Assembly (NCBI GenBank): GCA_023428755.1
Contig: JAEYWX010000025.1
Span: 124,001-188,000 of the forward strand
DNA from: Bacteroidota bacterium
GTDB lineage: Bacteria; Bacteroidota; Bacteroidia; Chitinophagales; Chitinophagaceae
Length of the DNA stretch: 64,000 nt
Direction of reading: 5' to 3'
In this document: positions 42,841-52,004 of the stretch, piece by piece
Layout of the letters: every line of letters starts with the position of its first letter
Numbering within the stretch: the stretch's first letter is position 1
Program-made: the position numbers and the translations under genes
Notes under the pieces: model-generated
What the model was told of the DNA's origin: nothing
Seen by the model: only the letters and a program-made list of their open reading frames with translations
The model's database searches: none

Positions 42841-43718
42841 TTTTTTAAATTATTTTATTTAAGTCACGGAACGACCTTTCAAAATAGCAATGGCACAACG
42901 GACTTGGCATATTCGCATGTTTACATTAGGTTGAACGATAACCAACTGTGTTTTAAAATATCGGCGTAAAACTAAATCTTGTACGAACGGATTTGCTTAA
43001 CCAAGGGTAAGAAAGAAATAGATTAGCTATCTAACTATAAAATGATGTTCAATAGTTGGCAGTATGTTTTACTATTTGAGAGTCATGAATAATTCAACCC
43101 GTTGTATGATTACAAATAGCTGGAAGAGATTTACACGTTTAAAATGGTAATTTCATTACTATTCATATGGTTTAAACGGATAAAGATTTTCACTCATTAG
43201 AAAGCTTATCTTCGAAAGAGCTATAAAACAAATAACAACTAAACATTGATAACATACTGGGAAGCTGAAGTTTCAGATGTGGACCTACGGAGCCGTGTAA
43301 ATCCCACATTGCCGCATAGCATACAAACCGGAATTACTTTACTTCCGATCGAATGCATTTCCGTGTTTCAATTTTGGCAAATGTCCAAACCCAATAAATC
43401 AAAACTGTCAGGTAAAAGAGCTGATGAAAGTTTTCATTCCTTTTATCCTGATCTCGAAAACTACTATTTATACTTTTTACTTCATTCTAAAACATGCAAA
43501 ATCAATTCATTTACTCAAATAAAAAAACAAGCTCTGCATGTTTATGAGAGAAGATTTGCCGGAAGTCTGGGCTGAATACATGTTACGAAACTTAAAAGCA
43601 TCTATTAGAAAACAATTGATACAGGAAGTTCGATGAACACCTGAGAACCAGTATTACGCAGCATCCGAAATGATAATAAACGCATTAACTGACTACAGCT
43701 GTCTGGATGGAATTACGA
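42841..43718. other. Long spacer, no supported gene
   Basis: 878 bases. One + strand TTG-started frame (43246-43575, 109 codons) has no recognisable content and ends in a string of basic and aromatic residues; I do not call it. Confidence 0.4.
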
Positions 43719-44837
43719 TTATTTTCCGAATAATTCGCTTAATTTTTTTTCCAGTGCGCTACCCCGAAGATTCTTAGCAATTATTTTGCCTGTAGGATCA
43801 ATTAGAAAATTATCAGGTATCCCATATACACCATACATCAAAGCCGGCACATTATCTCCCCCCTTTAAATCACTCACATTTGGCCATGTTAAGCCATCCT
43901 TTTCAATTGCATCAATCCATTGTTGCTCATTGGCATCAAGTGAAACAGCAACAATTTCAAAACCATGTTGTTTATACTGCTCATAAAATTTCACCAGTGC
44001 CGGATTCTCTTTTCTGCACGGACCACACCAGGACGCCCAAAATTCAAGCAGAATGTATTTTCCGATAAACGAAGATAGCCGGACCGGTTTTCCATCACTC
44101 GTCGTTTGTTCAAAATCAACATAGGATTTACCAACAGCAATATCTTTATTATTTGTAATAAATTTTTTTACAAATTCGCCATAGTTGCTCTTTTGATTGT
44201 TTTGCGCTAAGGTTGAAAACAAACGGTGGGAAAGCGTTACACCCCACTCAATGCAATGCATTCTTAAAAGATAGGCACTGATCAAGGACTCACGATGCTG
44301 TTCTATAAACCGGACGTTTAATTGTTTCAATTGATCAACCAGCTTATTTGTTTTTTGCAACATAGCAGAATCCGTATCTCCAAAAAAGCGCCTTAAACTG
44401 TCAATTTCTAAAACTAACGGCTCGGTATTTCGCTGATGTCGGTCAAATAATTCCTGTGTTTTTGAACCACTGATTTTAGCACTTTTGAAGTTGCCCTTAA
44501 CAGCACGAAACATGATATCTTTCTGATCCATCCAGAAAACTTTATGATCACTAAAAGATCCAGTGGCAATTGTAAAAAGCCTGGATTTCTCTTTGAAAGA
44601 TGCAGGAACCATTAATTTAAATTGTCCATTTACAATTCTGGAAGAATCAAGGATATTCCCCGTCGTCCATTCATAAAGGTAAAGCCAGGTACTGTCCTCA
44701 AAGCCCTGCGCAAAGCCGGAAATCAATTGCTTCGTTTTTACCACTGGCTTTACGGAACGGTCTTTTCCTGTCAGTTCACAAGCAACTACAGTTTGTGATA
44801 ATAAAACGAGAATTAATAAAAAACGGGAAAAACTCAT
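43719..44837 (-). CDS. TlpA-like lipoprotein thiol-disulfide oxidoreductase
   Basis: A periplasm-facing redox protein. The start at 44837 gives a lipoprotein signal (MSFSRFLLILVLLSQTVVAC); starts up to 44912 are possible. The N-terminal third is a DUF4369-like strand domain (LISGFAQGFEDSTWLYLYEW, IVNGQFKL), the middle is helical, and the C-terminal third is a thioredoxin fold with WCGPC (EFWASWCGPCRKENPALV) and a YGVYGIPDNFLID cis-Pro stretch. This DUF4369-TlpA architecture is common in Bacteroidota. The 44917 gene ends 79 bases upstream. Confidence 0.9.
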   Translation of the reverse strand: MSFSRFLLILVLLSQTVVACELTGKDRSVKPVVKTKQLISGFAQGFEDSTWLYLYEWTTGNILDSSRIVNGQFKLMVPASFKEKSRLFTIATGSFSDHKVFWMDQKDIMFRAVKGNFKSAKISGSKTQELFDRHQRNTEPLVLEIDSLRRFFGDTDSAMLQKTNKLVDQLKQLNVRFIEQHRESLISAYLLRMHCIEWGVTLSHRLFSTLAQNNQKSNYGEFVKKFITNNKDIAVGKSYVDFEQTTSDGKPVRLSSFIGKYILLEFWASWCGPCRKENPALVKFYEQYKQHGFEIVAVSLDANEQQWIDAIEKDGLTWPNVSDLKGGDNVPALMYGVYGIPDNFLIDPTGKIIAKNLRGSALEKKLSELFGK

Positions 44838-44916
44838 TACAATCATGTTGTTATTCCTCAGACTCATAGTCATCAATTTAAACGGGAATTGGAAACACAG
44901 GAATCCAACCAAAAAA

Positions 44917-45573
44917 TCAACCGGCTGGAGTATTTACTATATCAATTACACTGAAATCTCCTCCGCTAGTACTTGCTACAAAAAGGGCAACTCCTCCCCC
45001 ACCATGATTTCCTAGCCGTTTTACTTGTAAGGAAGGTTGACGGTCGTTATTAATAAACACAACAACTTCATCTGGCTTTACTACTAAGGTCAGTTTAAAC
45101 CAACCATCAGGATCAGGTGGTTTCGCCATTTCATTTTCGTATTGTCCGTTGTATTGTGCCCGAAGGAAAGACCAGGTAAACGTTGGATGCGAAATATATT
45201 GAATGGCATGAACACGTCTGACAGAATCTGTAGCAAAAAAATTAAAAGGCCGGCAGTAAACCGCCTCGTATGTAGAATTATTGATACCATTAAAGGCAAT
45301 TCCCAGAAAATTTTGTTGCATCACATTTTTTCCACGCATTTCTACCGCTATTGTACCTGTATGAAAATCCTTAACCGGAAGCCAAACGAGGCCCTCTCCT
45401 TGATCTTGTGAGATCCGGATAAAGGAGCCGGTACTTTCCTTTTCCAGGTAAACTTTTCGATTGAAAATTTTCAGCGATCCCTGTTTTACTGCATCAGCCA
45501 GAACCAATCGCTGCTGGCCCGTAACTGAAAACGAAAAACCGAACAAACAAATACAAATGATCAAAGTTTTCAT
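44917..45573 (-). CDS. Secreted concanavalin-like protein
   Basis: A 218-residue protein with a signal peptide (MKTLIICICLFGFSFSVTGQ). The mature part looks like a concanavalin-type lectin/glucanase sandwich: EGLVWLPVKDFHTGTIAVEM, FLGIAFNGINNSTYEAVYCRPF, WFKLTLVVKPDEVVVFIN and GNHGGGGVALFVAST, resembling DUF1080-like domains. No catalytic motif is evident. It precedes the TlpA-like gene on the same strand and may be co-transcribed. Confidence 0.75.
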   Translation of the reverse strand: MKTLIICICLFGFSFSVTGQQRLVLADAVKQGSLKIFNRKVYLEKESTGSFIRISQDQGEGLVWLPVKDFHTGTIAVEMRGKNVMQQNFLGIAFNGINNSTYEAVYCRPFNFFATDSVRRVHAIQYISHPTFTWSFLRAQYNGQYENEMAKPPDPDGWFKLTLVVKPDEVVVFINNDRQPSLQVKRLGNHGGGGVALFVASTSGGDFSVIDIVNTPAG

Positions 45574-45654
45574 GTCATACTACATTTAAAAAGATTCGAA
45601 CATCAATAGAATATCTGCTTCGCCTCATTCAACGAATATAACCAGATTAATGTC

Positions 45655-46434
45655 CTACTTACTAAATGGAAGTTTAATTTTATAACGGGCACTTTCTTTT
45701 CCAAACTCCTGTTCCAGCTTCAATACTTCTCTTGTTTTTTTGCTGATCCAGAATACTTCCTTATTCCCTTTTGTTTCATGGGTAAGCAGCCAGCAATCAA
45801 CCGGATGCTGATCGTACCCGGTAAGAACAGCAGATCCGGAAACGGTATAAGCTACATCTGCAAGTGGCGAAGTAATACCCGGATCATAAAAAGGAATTAA
45901 AAAAGTTACCCCTTCCCGGTATGGAAGCAATGGAAACACTTCCAGATCCAGATGCCAGTTTAAGGAATATCTTCCCTGTGCTGATTGAAAAGCATTGTAG
46001 ATGCGTTTCAAATATGCTGCAGTATCAGCAGCAGTAACAACCACATCATTATACAGTAATTCATTTTTAGAAAAATTAGCTTCAGCAGCACCCCGCCCTT
46101 TCCACCAGGTTTTGTGAAACAATGTCTGCATTGTTGTCGCATCACAAATCGATTTCGTGCTGTGGACAATCGTGTCGTTATCTTCCCATTCTTGCGTAAT
46201 CATCAGCAACTGCTTTCCATTTTCAGTCGATCGCTCAATCGTCCTTGTCCAAAACTGGGGCAATGTCCGGGTAGCATTCTTACTTAACTTAAAATACACC
46301 AGGTAACGATGCGTACCTGGAATCAAATGTGCAGTATTGACGTTTGATCCGTCAATTTTGACTGTATCCATTTTTTGCGATAAACCAACGAGCGAGAGCA
46401 TTACCAAAAAAAAGGTGATTGCATTTTTTTTCAT
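45655..46434 (-). CDS. Secreted protein, paralogue of the 47734 gene
   Basis: A 259-residue protein starting at 46434 (MKKNAITFFLVMLSLVGLSQ), a clean signal peptide. It shares several blocks with the 47734 product: HRYLVYFK, W-TRTIER, QEWEDNDTIVHST, L-(C/S)-ATTMQ, WWKG, EVFPLLPY-GVTF, PVDCWLLTHET, WISKKTREVLK. Both lack membrane helices and known catalytic motifs. They resemble DUF3108-type periplasmic proteins only loosely. The gene lies two genes away from its paralogue, with a lipoprotein between them. Confidence 0.7.
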   Translation of the reverse strand: MKKNAITFFLVMLSLVGLSQKMDTVKIDGSNVNTAHLIPGTHRYLVYFKLSKNATRTLPQFWTRTIERSTENGKQLLMITQEWEDNDTIVHSTKSICDATTMQTLFHKTWWKGRGAAEANFSKNELLYNDVVVTAADTAAYLKRIYNAFQSAQGRYSLNWHLDLEVFPLLPYREGVTFLIPFYDPGITSPLADVAYTVSGSAVLTGYDQHPVDCWLLTHETKGNKEVFWISKKTREVLKLEQEFGKESARYKIKLPFSK

Positions 46435-46803
46435 CTTTTTTATTTTTCGATTTAACTGTTGAATCATTCCATGTAACCGTTAGTTCAATGAAACCAGTTT
46501 CCTGATACCCGTAAAAGCGTTTCAACGAATCCGGATCGAAAATAAAGAGATCGTCCGTCCAAGCCGTTATCCTTTGTTAACTTTCATTTCAAATATGACA
46601 AACGGTAAAAGCTGTTTGCCAACCACTCACGAAAGCCGTCGCTAATACATCAAAATGCAGGACATCGAAAAAAGTTCAGTGGAAAATCAATATAATGTTC
46701 AGCGGCAATAAAGAATTTGCTTAGCAATTATTACTGTTCCAGATTATTGTGATTCGATAATGCTGAACGACCAGCCACGGGATAATGTGTACTGGTGAAA
46801 CGA
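46435..46803. other. Spacer, no gene seen
   Basis: 369 bases between the two minus-strand genes; stops in all frames and no clear hairpin. Confidence 0.4.
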
Positions 46804-47658
46804 TCATCTGTTACGGAGAAGCAAAGCGGTCCCTGCAGCAGCAATGAGTAACTTATGGCTGGAACTTGTTTCAGCAAAAAAAGAAAGGGAAGTATTGAAC
46901 AAATCGACCATGCCAATGATCTGATTGTTCATTTGAAAGGCATAGCCTCCCACCACTTTCAAGGTCGCTTTCTCTGATTTTTTTACGCCGGCAACATTTC
47001 CTTTTTTAATAAAGAGGGAATGAATGAAAATTGTATCACTTTGATTTGTAATAAACCCAGTTTCGATTGCCATACCTTCTCTCATTACTGTGGCAATAAT
47101 ACCACTGGGAGTTTCACGACTGTATCCCATTTCAAGAAACCAATCTCCGGTCGCAGAATTATCGTGCGATAACAGTGCGGCGCCAAAGGTTGATGTTTGC
47201 TGACTGGCAATGGAGAAGTCTGCTTTTTGACCAGCTTTATAATTTGTACTTTTACCGAAATATTGCTGCGTGCAATACACCAGCAATGAGTTACTTGTAT
47301 CCGACAACCTAAATTGATAGGTATCAGAAGTTTTTGATACAACATCATTGATATCCAATCCAAAATTTGAAAGCAAACTCCGCCGGGTTGTTTCTGCAGA
47401 AAAAATACCGCCGGGTGTTTTTGAAATGATATCACTACTTCTATTCCAGCCGTCTTTTACCACTCCTGTAAACGAATGGTCAAACTTAAGTTTACGTTTC
47501 GAACCGGGAAGTCCCTTTCCTTTCACACCTGTGACCTTAATTTGCTGCACTTGTTTCTTTCTGATTTCCTCCTGCACATCTAGCATTATATTCGAAGTCG
47601 CACAGGATATCATAAAAACCGCCATCAGTAAATGCATAGGTAAATAGTGTACTTTCAT
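46804..47658 (-). CDS. Lipoprotein of unknown function
   Basis: A 284-residue protein with a lipoprotein signal (MKVHYLPMHLLMAVFMISC) and a strand-rich mature part (HSFTGVVKDGWNRS, SLLVYCTQQYFG, FLEMGYSRETPSGIIATVM, FIHSLFIKKGNVAG) ending in a short hydrophobic patch (LLIAAAGTALLL). The Gly-rich opening KVTGVKGKGLPG may be a linker. It sits between two paralogous secreted genes (45655 and 47734), suggesting the three work together. No family recognised. Confidence 0.65.
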   Translation of the reverse strand: MKVHYLPMHLLMAVFMISCATSNIMLDVQEEIRKKQVQQIKVTGVKGKGLPGSKRKLKFDHSFTGVVKDGWNRSSDIISKTPGGIFSAETTRRSLLSNFGLDINDVVSKTSDTYQFRLSDTSNSLLVYCTQQYFGKSTNYKAGQKADFSIASQQTSTFGAALLSHDNSATGDWFLEMGYSRETPSGIIATVMREGMAIETGFITNQSDTIFIHSLFIKKGNVAGVKKSEKATLKVVGGYAFQMNNQIIGMVDLFNTSLSFFAETSSSHKLLIAAAGTALLLRNR

Positions 47659-47733
47659 GATTATTCTTTCTTACAGTTGTATTTAAATTTTCAAAGAGTT
47701 GAACGAAAATAAGCTTCCGTTCAATTGCAACAA

Positions 47734-48525
47734 CTAAAATCCCAGTTGTAGCTTATACTTGTAAACAGTTCCTTTCAAATGTTGTTCCGATCGTAACACC
47801 TCACCTGTTTTTTTACTGACCCAATATCGCTCCGGATTCCCAACTCGTGTCTTTCTGATAATCCAACATCCAATTTTTTGACCGTCATGACCAGAAAGCT
47901 CCTCTTCACCGGTAACTGTAAAGAATGCCTTCTCAAGAATAACGCCTGTCTCAGGATCCGAATAAGGAATGATAAATGTAACACCCGTCTTATAAGGAAG
48001 TAATGGAAATATCTCCTGTTCAAGATGTGTAGAAAACACATAATTTGTTACAAAGGTTTTTAATACAGACCAAATCGCATCCCTTTTTTCGGAAGAGTCA
48101 TGATCAGCAACGGATAAAAATTTATTAATCCTGACCTGTTTTGTTTGTACATCTACATTAACAACCGGTGTCCCTTTCCACCAAAACTCATGCGAAAGAG
48201 GCTGCATTGTTGAAAGTTCGCAGAGAGTTGTCACCGTATGTATCAGCGAATCCTGATACTCCCACTTCATACCGATTTTAAAAGCAGGCAGATCGGTCGG
48301 GCCTACTGCACGTTCGATATTTCTGGTCCACAACTGCATTTTTGATGGAGGAGCATCAGGGTCGCTTTTATAATAAACCAAATATCGCTGCGTACCCTCT
48401 CTTATTACTTTTGAATAAATGTTTTGTGCAGCTATCTGAACAGTATCCTGTGCCGGGCCGCTGATTGCAATAAAACAAAGCAGTGGCAGAAAATACATAA
48501 AGATTTCAGGCGACTTATTCTTCAT
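47734..48525 (-). CDS. Secreted protein, paralogue of the 45655 gene
   Basis: A 263-residue protein starting at 48525, with a signal peptide ending near GPAQ. It aligns in order with the 45655 product: QRYLVYYK, WTRNIER, MKWEYQDSLIHT, TLCELSTMQ, EFWWKG, QEIFPLLPYKTGVTF, KIGCWIIRKT, YWVSKKTGEVLR. The conserved W-T-R-x-I-E-R and F-P-L-L-P-Y blocks may define a small family. Length is within ten residues of the paralogue, so both are probably full length. The partner could be the lipoprotein gene between them. Confidence 0.7.
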   Translation of the reverse strand: MKNKSPEIFMYFLPLLCFIAISGPAQDTVQIAAQNIYSKVIREGTQRYLVYYKSDPDAPPSKMQLWTRNIERAVGPTDLPAFKIGMKWEYQDSLIHTVTTLCELSTMQPLSHEFWWKGTPVVNVDVQTKQVRINKFLSVADHDSSEKRDAIWSVLKTFVTNYVFSTHLEQEIFPLLPYKTGVTFIIPYSDPETGVILEKAFFTVTGEEELSGHDGQKIGCWIIRKTRVGNPERYWVSKKTGEVLRSEQHLKGTVYKYKLQLGF

Positions 48526-48670
48526 AATGATAGATATTGTGAGGGAAAAAGACAATCCGGTTTAGTACATAACGGCATAATTCAGCATCATGCGTAATTC
48601 CTAAAAAAAAATTGCCTTACTTCTCATTTGAAATAAAATTCAAGTTAATCCGATATAAAAATGTTTCCAT

Positions 48671-48960
48671 TCATGCAAGTCTCCTGACAATCGGATGGTC
48701 AGCATTCAATTCCAATAAATCCCATAAGTTGCCATATACATCTTTTAAAACAGCCACTGTAACATACTCAACTGCCTGAGAGGCCTGCACAAATTCAACT
48801 CGCTTTGAAACTATTTCATTATAATCTCTCCAGAAATTATCAGTATTAAAAAAAAGAAAAACCTGCCGCCGGACTGGTTGCCGATAAATTCTTTTTGCTC
48901 AGCCGATGAAGCCCGTGACAGTAAAATGGTTCCTCCGATTTAATTTGGCGGTGAAACTAC
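48671..48960 (-). pseudogene. VOC-family (glyoxalase) gene remnant
   Basis: Read on the minus strand, PPN-stop-IGGTILLSRASSAEQ, then GNQSGGRFFFF, then NTDNFWRDYNEIVSKRVEFV, then VTVAVLKDVYGNLWDLLE can be followed, which is the C-terminal half of a VOC protein (compare 'GNQxGGRVFLFL-TDDFWRDY' and 'VAVFKDLYGNLWDLL'). An in-frame TAA follows PPN, and a single-base shift in a T8 run separates GGRFFFF from NTDNF. The N-terminal half is absent. It was too short for an ORF call. Two lesions and a missing half make it a real remnant, though the T-run shift alone could be a sequence error. Confidence 0.75.
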
Positions 48961-48980
48961 TACTCATCATTTATCCTGCG

Positions 48981-49009
48981 CCGGCTGATTGATATCTTCA
49001 ATCAGCCGG
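48981..49009. repeat. Perfect 12-bp stem hairpin
   Basis: CCGGCTGATTGA (48981-48992) pairs with 48998-49009 around TATCT. The + strand continues AAATTTAATTTT, too weak for a clear terminator. It sits where the N-terminal half of the VOC remnant would be. Confidence 0.6.
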
Positions 49010-49685
49010 AAATTTAATTTTGTGCTAAAAAAATCAATGACCTCTCATAATCTCTTACCAGCAATGCTACATATACAATTTCTTGTTCATTTTAAGTAAG
49101 GGTTTCATCATTTGTCGTAAGGAAACTTAGAATACTGTTTGTATTCATGCTTTGTTTCAATTTAAAAAGCATGCTGTCAGCATTCAAAGCAATCGAAATT
49201 GACAATCACCTTACTGAAACTTTTACAACGCATAAAGGGATTAGGGATTACAAAAATAAATGTGAGAAGTAAAGCGGGAATTAACATAAGTTAAAAAACA
49301 AAAAGCTAAACAGTCTGTCTGTTGCTGTTTGTCCTCCCTACTAATTGAAGGTAACGTTGCATCAAAACAATGGCGATTACAGCTGCAATGGATAGAGGAA
49401 CGACAACTTGAACGATACGAAAAATTCACACCTCATATCTACAAGTGGTTTGCCGAAGTGGAATCGAATAGCTAAGGAGGGAATCAAAAAGATGACCCAC
49501 TTACATGACACTCTAACTGAAAAAAAAGAATCCTTTGTTTGATAATGAACTTAACGAAAGAACTTTTCAAAAGCGAATATTTAAAAATAATTACAATAAA
49601 GAAAAGGAGATTATCACAATCTCCTTTTTAAGAATCAACAACCGGCATTGGCATGCACAGTACAAATGAAACACCTTACAAACAG
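49010..49685. other. Spacer, no supported gene
   Basis: About 676 bases with stops in all frames. A + strand fragment near 49365-49470 reads QWIEERQLERYEKFTPHIYK before a stop but has no start and no recognisable match. Confidence 0.4.
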
Positions 49686-50092
49686 TTACTCAACAATCGA
49701 ATAAACAGAAGTGGGTACTTTTGAAAATGTCCCTAGGCAGGTGCCTGCATTGCAGTTCTTTCTAGTTGGGTTTTTCGTAATAATCGCTTTAAATAAATGT
49801 CCGGATCTCACCATGCCTGCTTCATAAACATTTGCAAGGACCTGACTGGAAAGACATTGGGCCCTGGTTACTAAAACAGCTTCATTGTAGATGTTTTCCT
49901 TGTGTACAAAATACTGATCACCGAGGTTCTTCAACGAGTCATCCTTTATCTCCAGAATAATATCAGCACACAATGCATCAACAACTTTTAGGGTAACTTC
50001 AACTACAGGTTTTTCTGTTCTCTCAGTGTCAGTCTTTTCGCAACTAAAAAATTCATGGATACTGCCAGCAATAAAAAGGTTAACTGTTTCAT
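49686..50092 (-). pseudogene. Lipoprotein gene broken by a one-base frameshift
   Basis: Two frames on the minus strand make one protein. The first opens at ATG 50092 with MKQLTFLLLAVSMNF and runs off at LVAKRLTLREQ. The second gives FFSCEKTDTERTEKPVV, so that joining them in the T6 run (ATGAATTTTTTAGTTGC) yields a lipoprotein signal with Cys in NFFSC, followed by VEVTLKVVDALCADIILEIK and the rest, 135 residues in all. One extra T would repair it. The mature part has several Cys and no recognised family. Either a decayed gene or a homopolymer error. Confidence 0.65.
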
Positions 50093-50509
50093 TTTCGATA
50101 TGATTTACATTAAGATTAGTCTTTGCAATTTATCAGAATAATCCACTTGCGAGATTAACATAAGTTAATTAATTCAAATTCTGACTGATTTACATTTGTA
50201 ATATAATAATCAGTAATAAGTAGCCATAGTGCCAACACTCATATATATCTATTGATTTCAAGTATCAGTTTTTTTTTAAACGTTCTTATGAATGCTGCAA
50301 ATATTGCTGAATCACAGAATAAGAATATTAATTCGTTTCACTCGGACCAGTCAAGTATGAACGACAAAAGAAATTATGAACAATTAGTAAGCAGGCATTC
50401 CATTTCACATAAGTTTCAATTGCCATCGATTAATGAAGAATAATAATCAATAAAAAAAACAATGCAACGAATTCTAAAAGACAGGTGTCAGTTTAAAAAA
50501 CTATTTTTT
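50093..50509. other. Spacer, no supported gene
   Basis: 417 bases. A + strand frame at 50252-50443 opens with TTG, has no recognisable content and is not called. Confidence 0.4.
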
Positions 50510-51025
50510 ATGAAAAAGGCATTCTCAATTATTTTGATTTCAGTTATTATTCTTTCATGCAGTAAGGATAAGGATTCAGAAAAAAGTATCAACTGCTCCA
50601 TTGACCAAATACAGGAACTGAACGAAAAGAAAGTAACTATTACACAAGGAGTATATGGAACTGTTTTCTTTACAGCAGGAAATTGTATGCCGGGTGAAGT
50701 TGGTTCACCATCTCCTTGCAGGACATGTTCTGTTATACGAAAAGTACGGATTTATGAATACACGAAGTTCTCCGATGTTACTCCGATTACACAAAGCAGT
50801 ACTTTCTTTACAAAGGTGAACACAAAACTAATCAGTGAAGTACAAACTGATGCGAACGGCTTTTTTGAAGTAAACCTGCAACCGGGCAGCTATACAATGA
50901 TGGTTGTTGAAAACGGTATGTTCTACGCAAACAAGGGCGATGGACAAGGAGGAATACAACCGATCACAATTACAACGGGAAAATTAAAAGCAGATGTTGA
51001 CATAAATTATAAGGCTGTATTTTAA
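50510..51025 (+). CDS. Lipoprotein with a carboxypeptidase-regulatory-like domain
   Basis: The start at 50510 gives a lipoprotein signal (MKKAFSIILISVIILSC). The mature part has a Cys-rich loop (GNCMPGEVGSPSPCRTCS) within a strand-rich fold and a typical 'D-x-x-G-F-F-x-x-x-L-x-P-G-x-Y' segment (TDANGFFEVNLQPGSYTMMV), the hallmark of carboxypeptidase-regulatory or Cna-B-like domains. These are usually structural modules of surface proteins. No catalytic motif. Downstream is a long hairpin (51127-51170) that could end its transcript. Confidence 0.8.
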   Translation: MKKAFSIILISVIILSCSKDKDSEKSINCSIDQIQELNEKKVTITQGVYGTVFFTAGNCMPGEVGSPSPCRTCSVIRKVRIYEYTKFSDVTPITQSSTFFTKVNTKLISEVQTDANGFFEVNLQPGSYTMMVVENGMFYANKGDGQGGIQPITITTGKLKADVDINYKAVF

Positions 51026-51126
51026 ATGTTTTCAAACAATACCTTTCTAAAAACATATCCAATCACCAGAATACAGGATGGCAACAAACAACCACCCATG
51101 TAAACCAATAGCATTAAATAAAACAG

Positions 51127-51170
51127 GATCAGTTTGTCTTTCAGTAAATTACTGAATAGGCAAACTGATC
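51127..51170 (+). repeat. Nested hairpin between two lipoprotein-type genes
   Basis: GATCAGTTTG (51127-51136) pairs with CAAACTGATC (51161-51170), and a second palindrome TTCAGTAA-A-TTACTGAA (about 51140-51156) sits in its loop. It is followed by TTTGTTTG. It could be a terminator or a 5' leader structure. Confidence 0.55.
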
Positions 51171-51202
51171 TTTGTTTGCAAAATTTCATTACTCTAAAAA
51201 AC

Positions 51203-51883
51203 ATGGAAAACAAATTAACTGAGCGAATTGAAAAGCTGGAAAGAAGATATTCAAGATTGAAGATACTATATGTAATTACCATTGCAGTTCTGCCAATCCT
51301 GTTACTGTTGATGTATTTTCAGAAATCCGAAAGAAATATACTTGAAGTAAATGGATTAATTGTGAAAGACGAACAAGGCAAACCCAGAATAGTGATTGGA
51401 GCACCTGCAAAAAATGTGAAAGGACGGAATCGTCCTGATGAATTATATGGCATCGCTTACATTGATGAAAACGGAAACGATAGGCTTACGTTTGGTAAAG
51501 AGCCTGACCCGATGACTCCCAATGGAATACTTCCAAGACGGGTGCAGGGAGCAGGAATATTAATTCATGACAAGGAAGGAATCGAACGTGGCGGATACGG
51601 AGTCCTGGACGACAGTACCGCCCTGTTAACGTTAGATTGGCCAAAGACTGGTGAGGCCATCGCTCTTTCTTCTAATAACAATTTCTCTGCGATCGGACTA
51701 TTCCATCGAAGCAGCATTGGCCAATACCGGGAGGCAGTAACGATTGGTACGATACCAAATAAATCTCTTACATTTCTCAGGTTTTCAGACACTTTATACA
51801 AACAAAGATTGTTGATCGAAGGAAGCGGTTTAAACAACATTGAACTAAAAAAGTTTAATAAAGAGGGGCGATCTATTAATTAG
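51203..51883 (+). CDS. Single-helix membrane protein of unknown function
   Basis: A 226-residue protein starting at 51203 (MENKLTERIEKLERRYSRLK). A short basic/acidic coiled start precedes one membrane helix (about 23-42, LYVITIAVLPILLLLMYF); the rest faces outward and is strand-rich with repeated G-N/G-x turns (VNGLIVKDEQGKPRIVIG, GIAYIDENGNDRLTFG, GAGILIHDKEGIERGGYG, GVLDDSTALLTLDW). The repeats suggest a short beta-solenoid. No family recognised. Confidence 0.75.
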   Translation: MENKLTERIEKLERRYSRLKILYVITIAVLPILLLLMYFQKSERNILEVNGLIVKDEQGKPRIVIGAPAKNVKGRNRPDELYGIAYIDENGNDRLTFGKEPDPMTPNGILPRRVQGAGILIHDKEGIERGGYGVLDDSTALLTLDWPKTGEAIALSSNNNFSAIGLFHRSSIGQYREAVTIGTIPNKSLTFLRFSDTLYKQRLLIEGSGLNNIELKKFNKEGRSIN

Positions 51884-52004
51884 CAGGATTGATCCTGTAA
51901 CATCGTATTAAAGGCAAGCACCCGATCTAGCAAAATCACTTTCGGAACTCAATTCCAAAACCTTATCCGCAATACCTTACGAATTTCAAAAACAGCTACC
52001 ATCA

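Noticed and set aside
43246..43575. 109-codon + strand frame
   Set aside because: It starts at TTG, has no recognisable fold or motif, and lies in a long AT-rich spacer.
50252..50443. 63-codon + strand frame
   Set aside because: TTG start, low-complexity content, no hydrophobic segment or motif.
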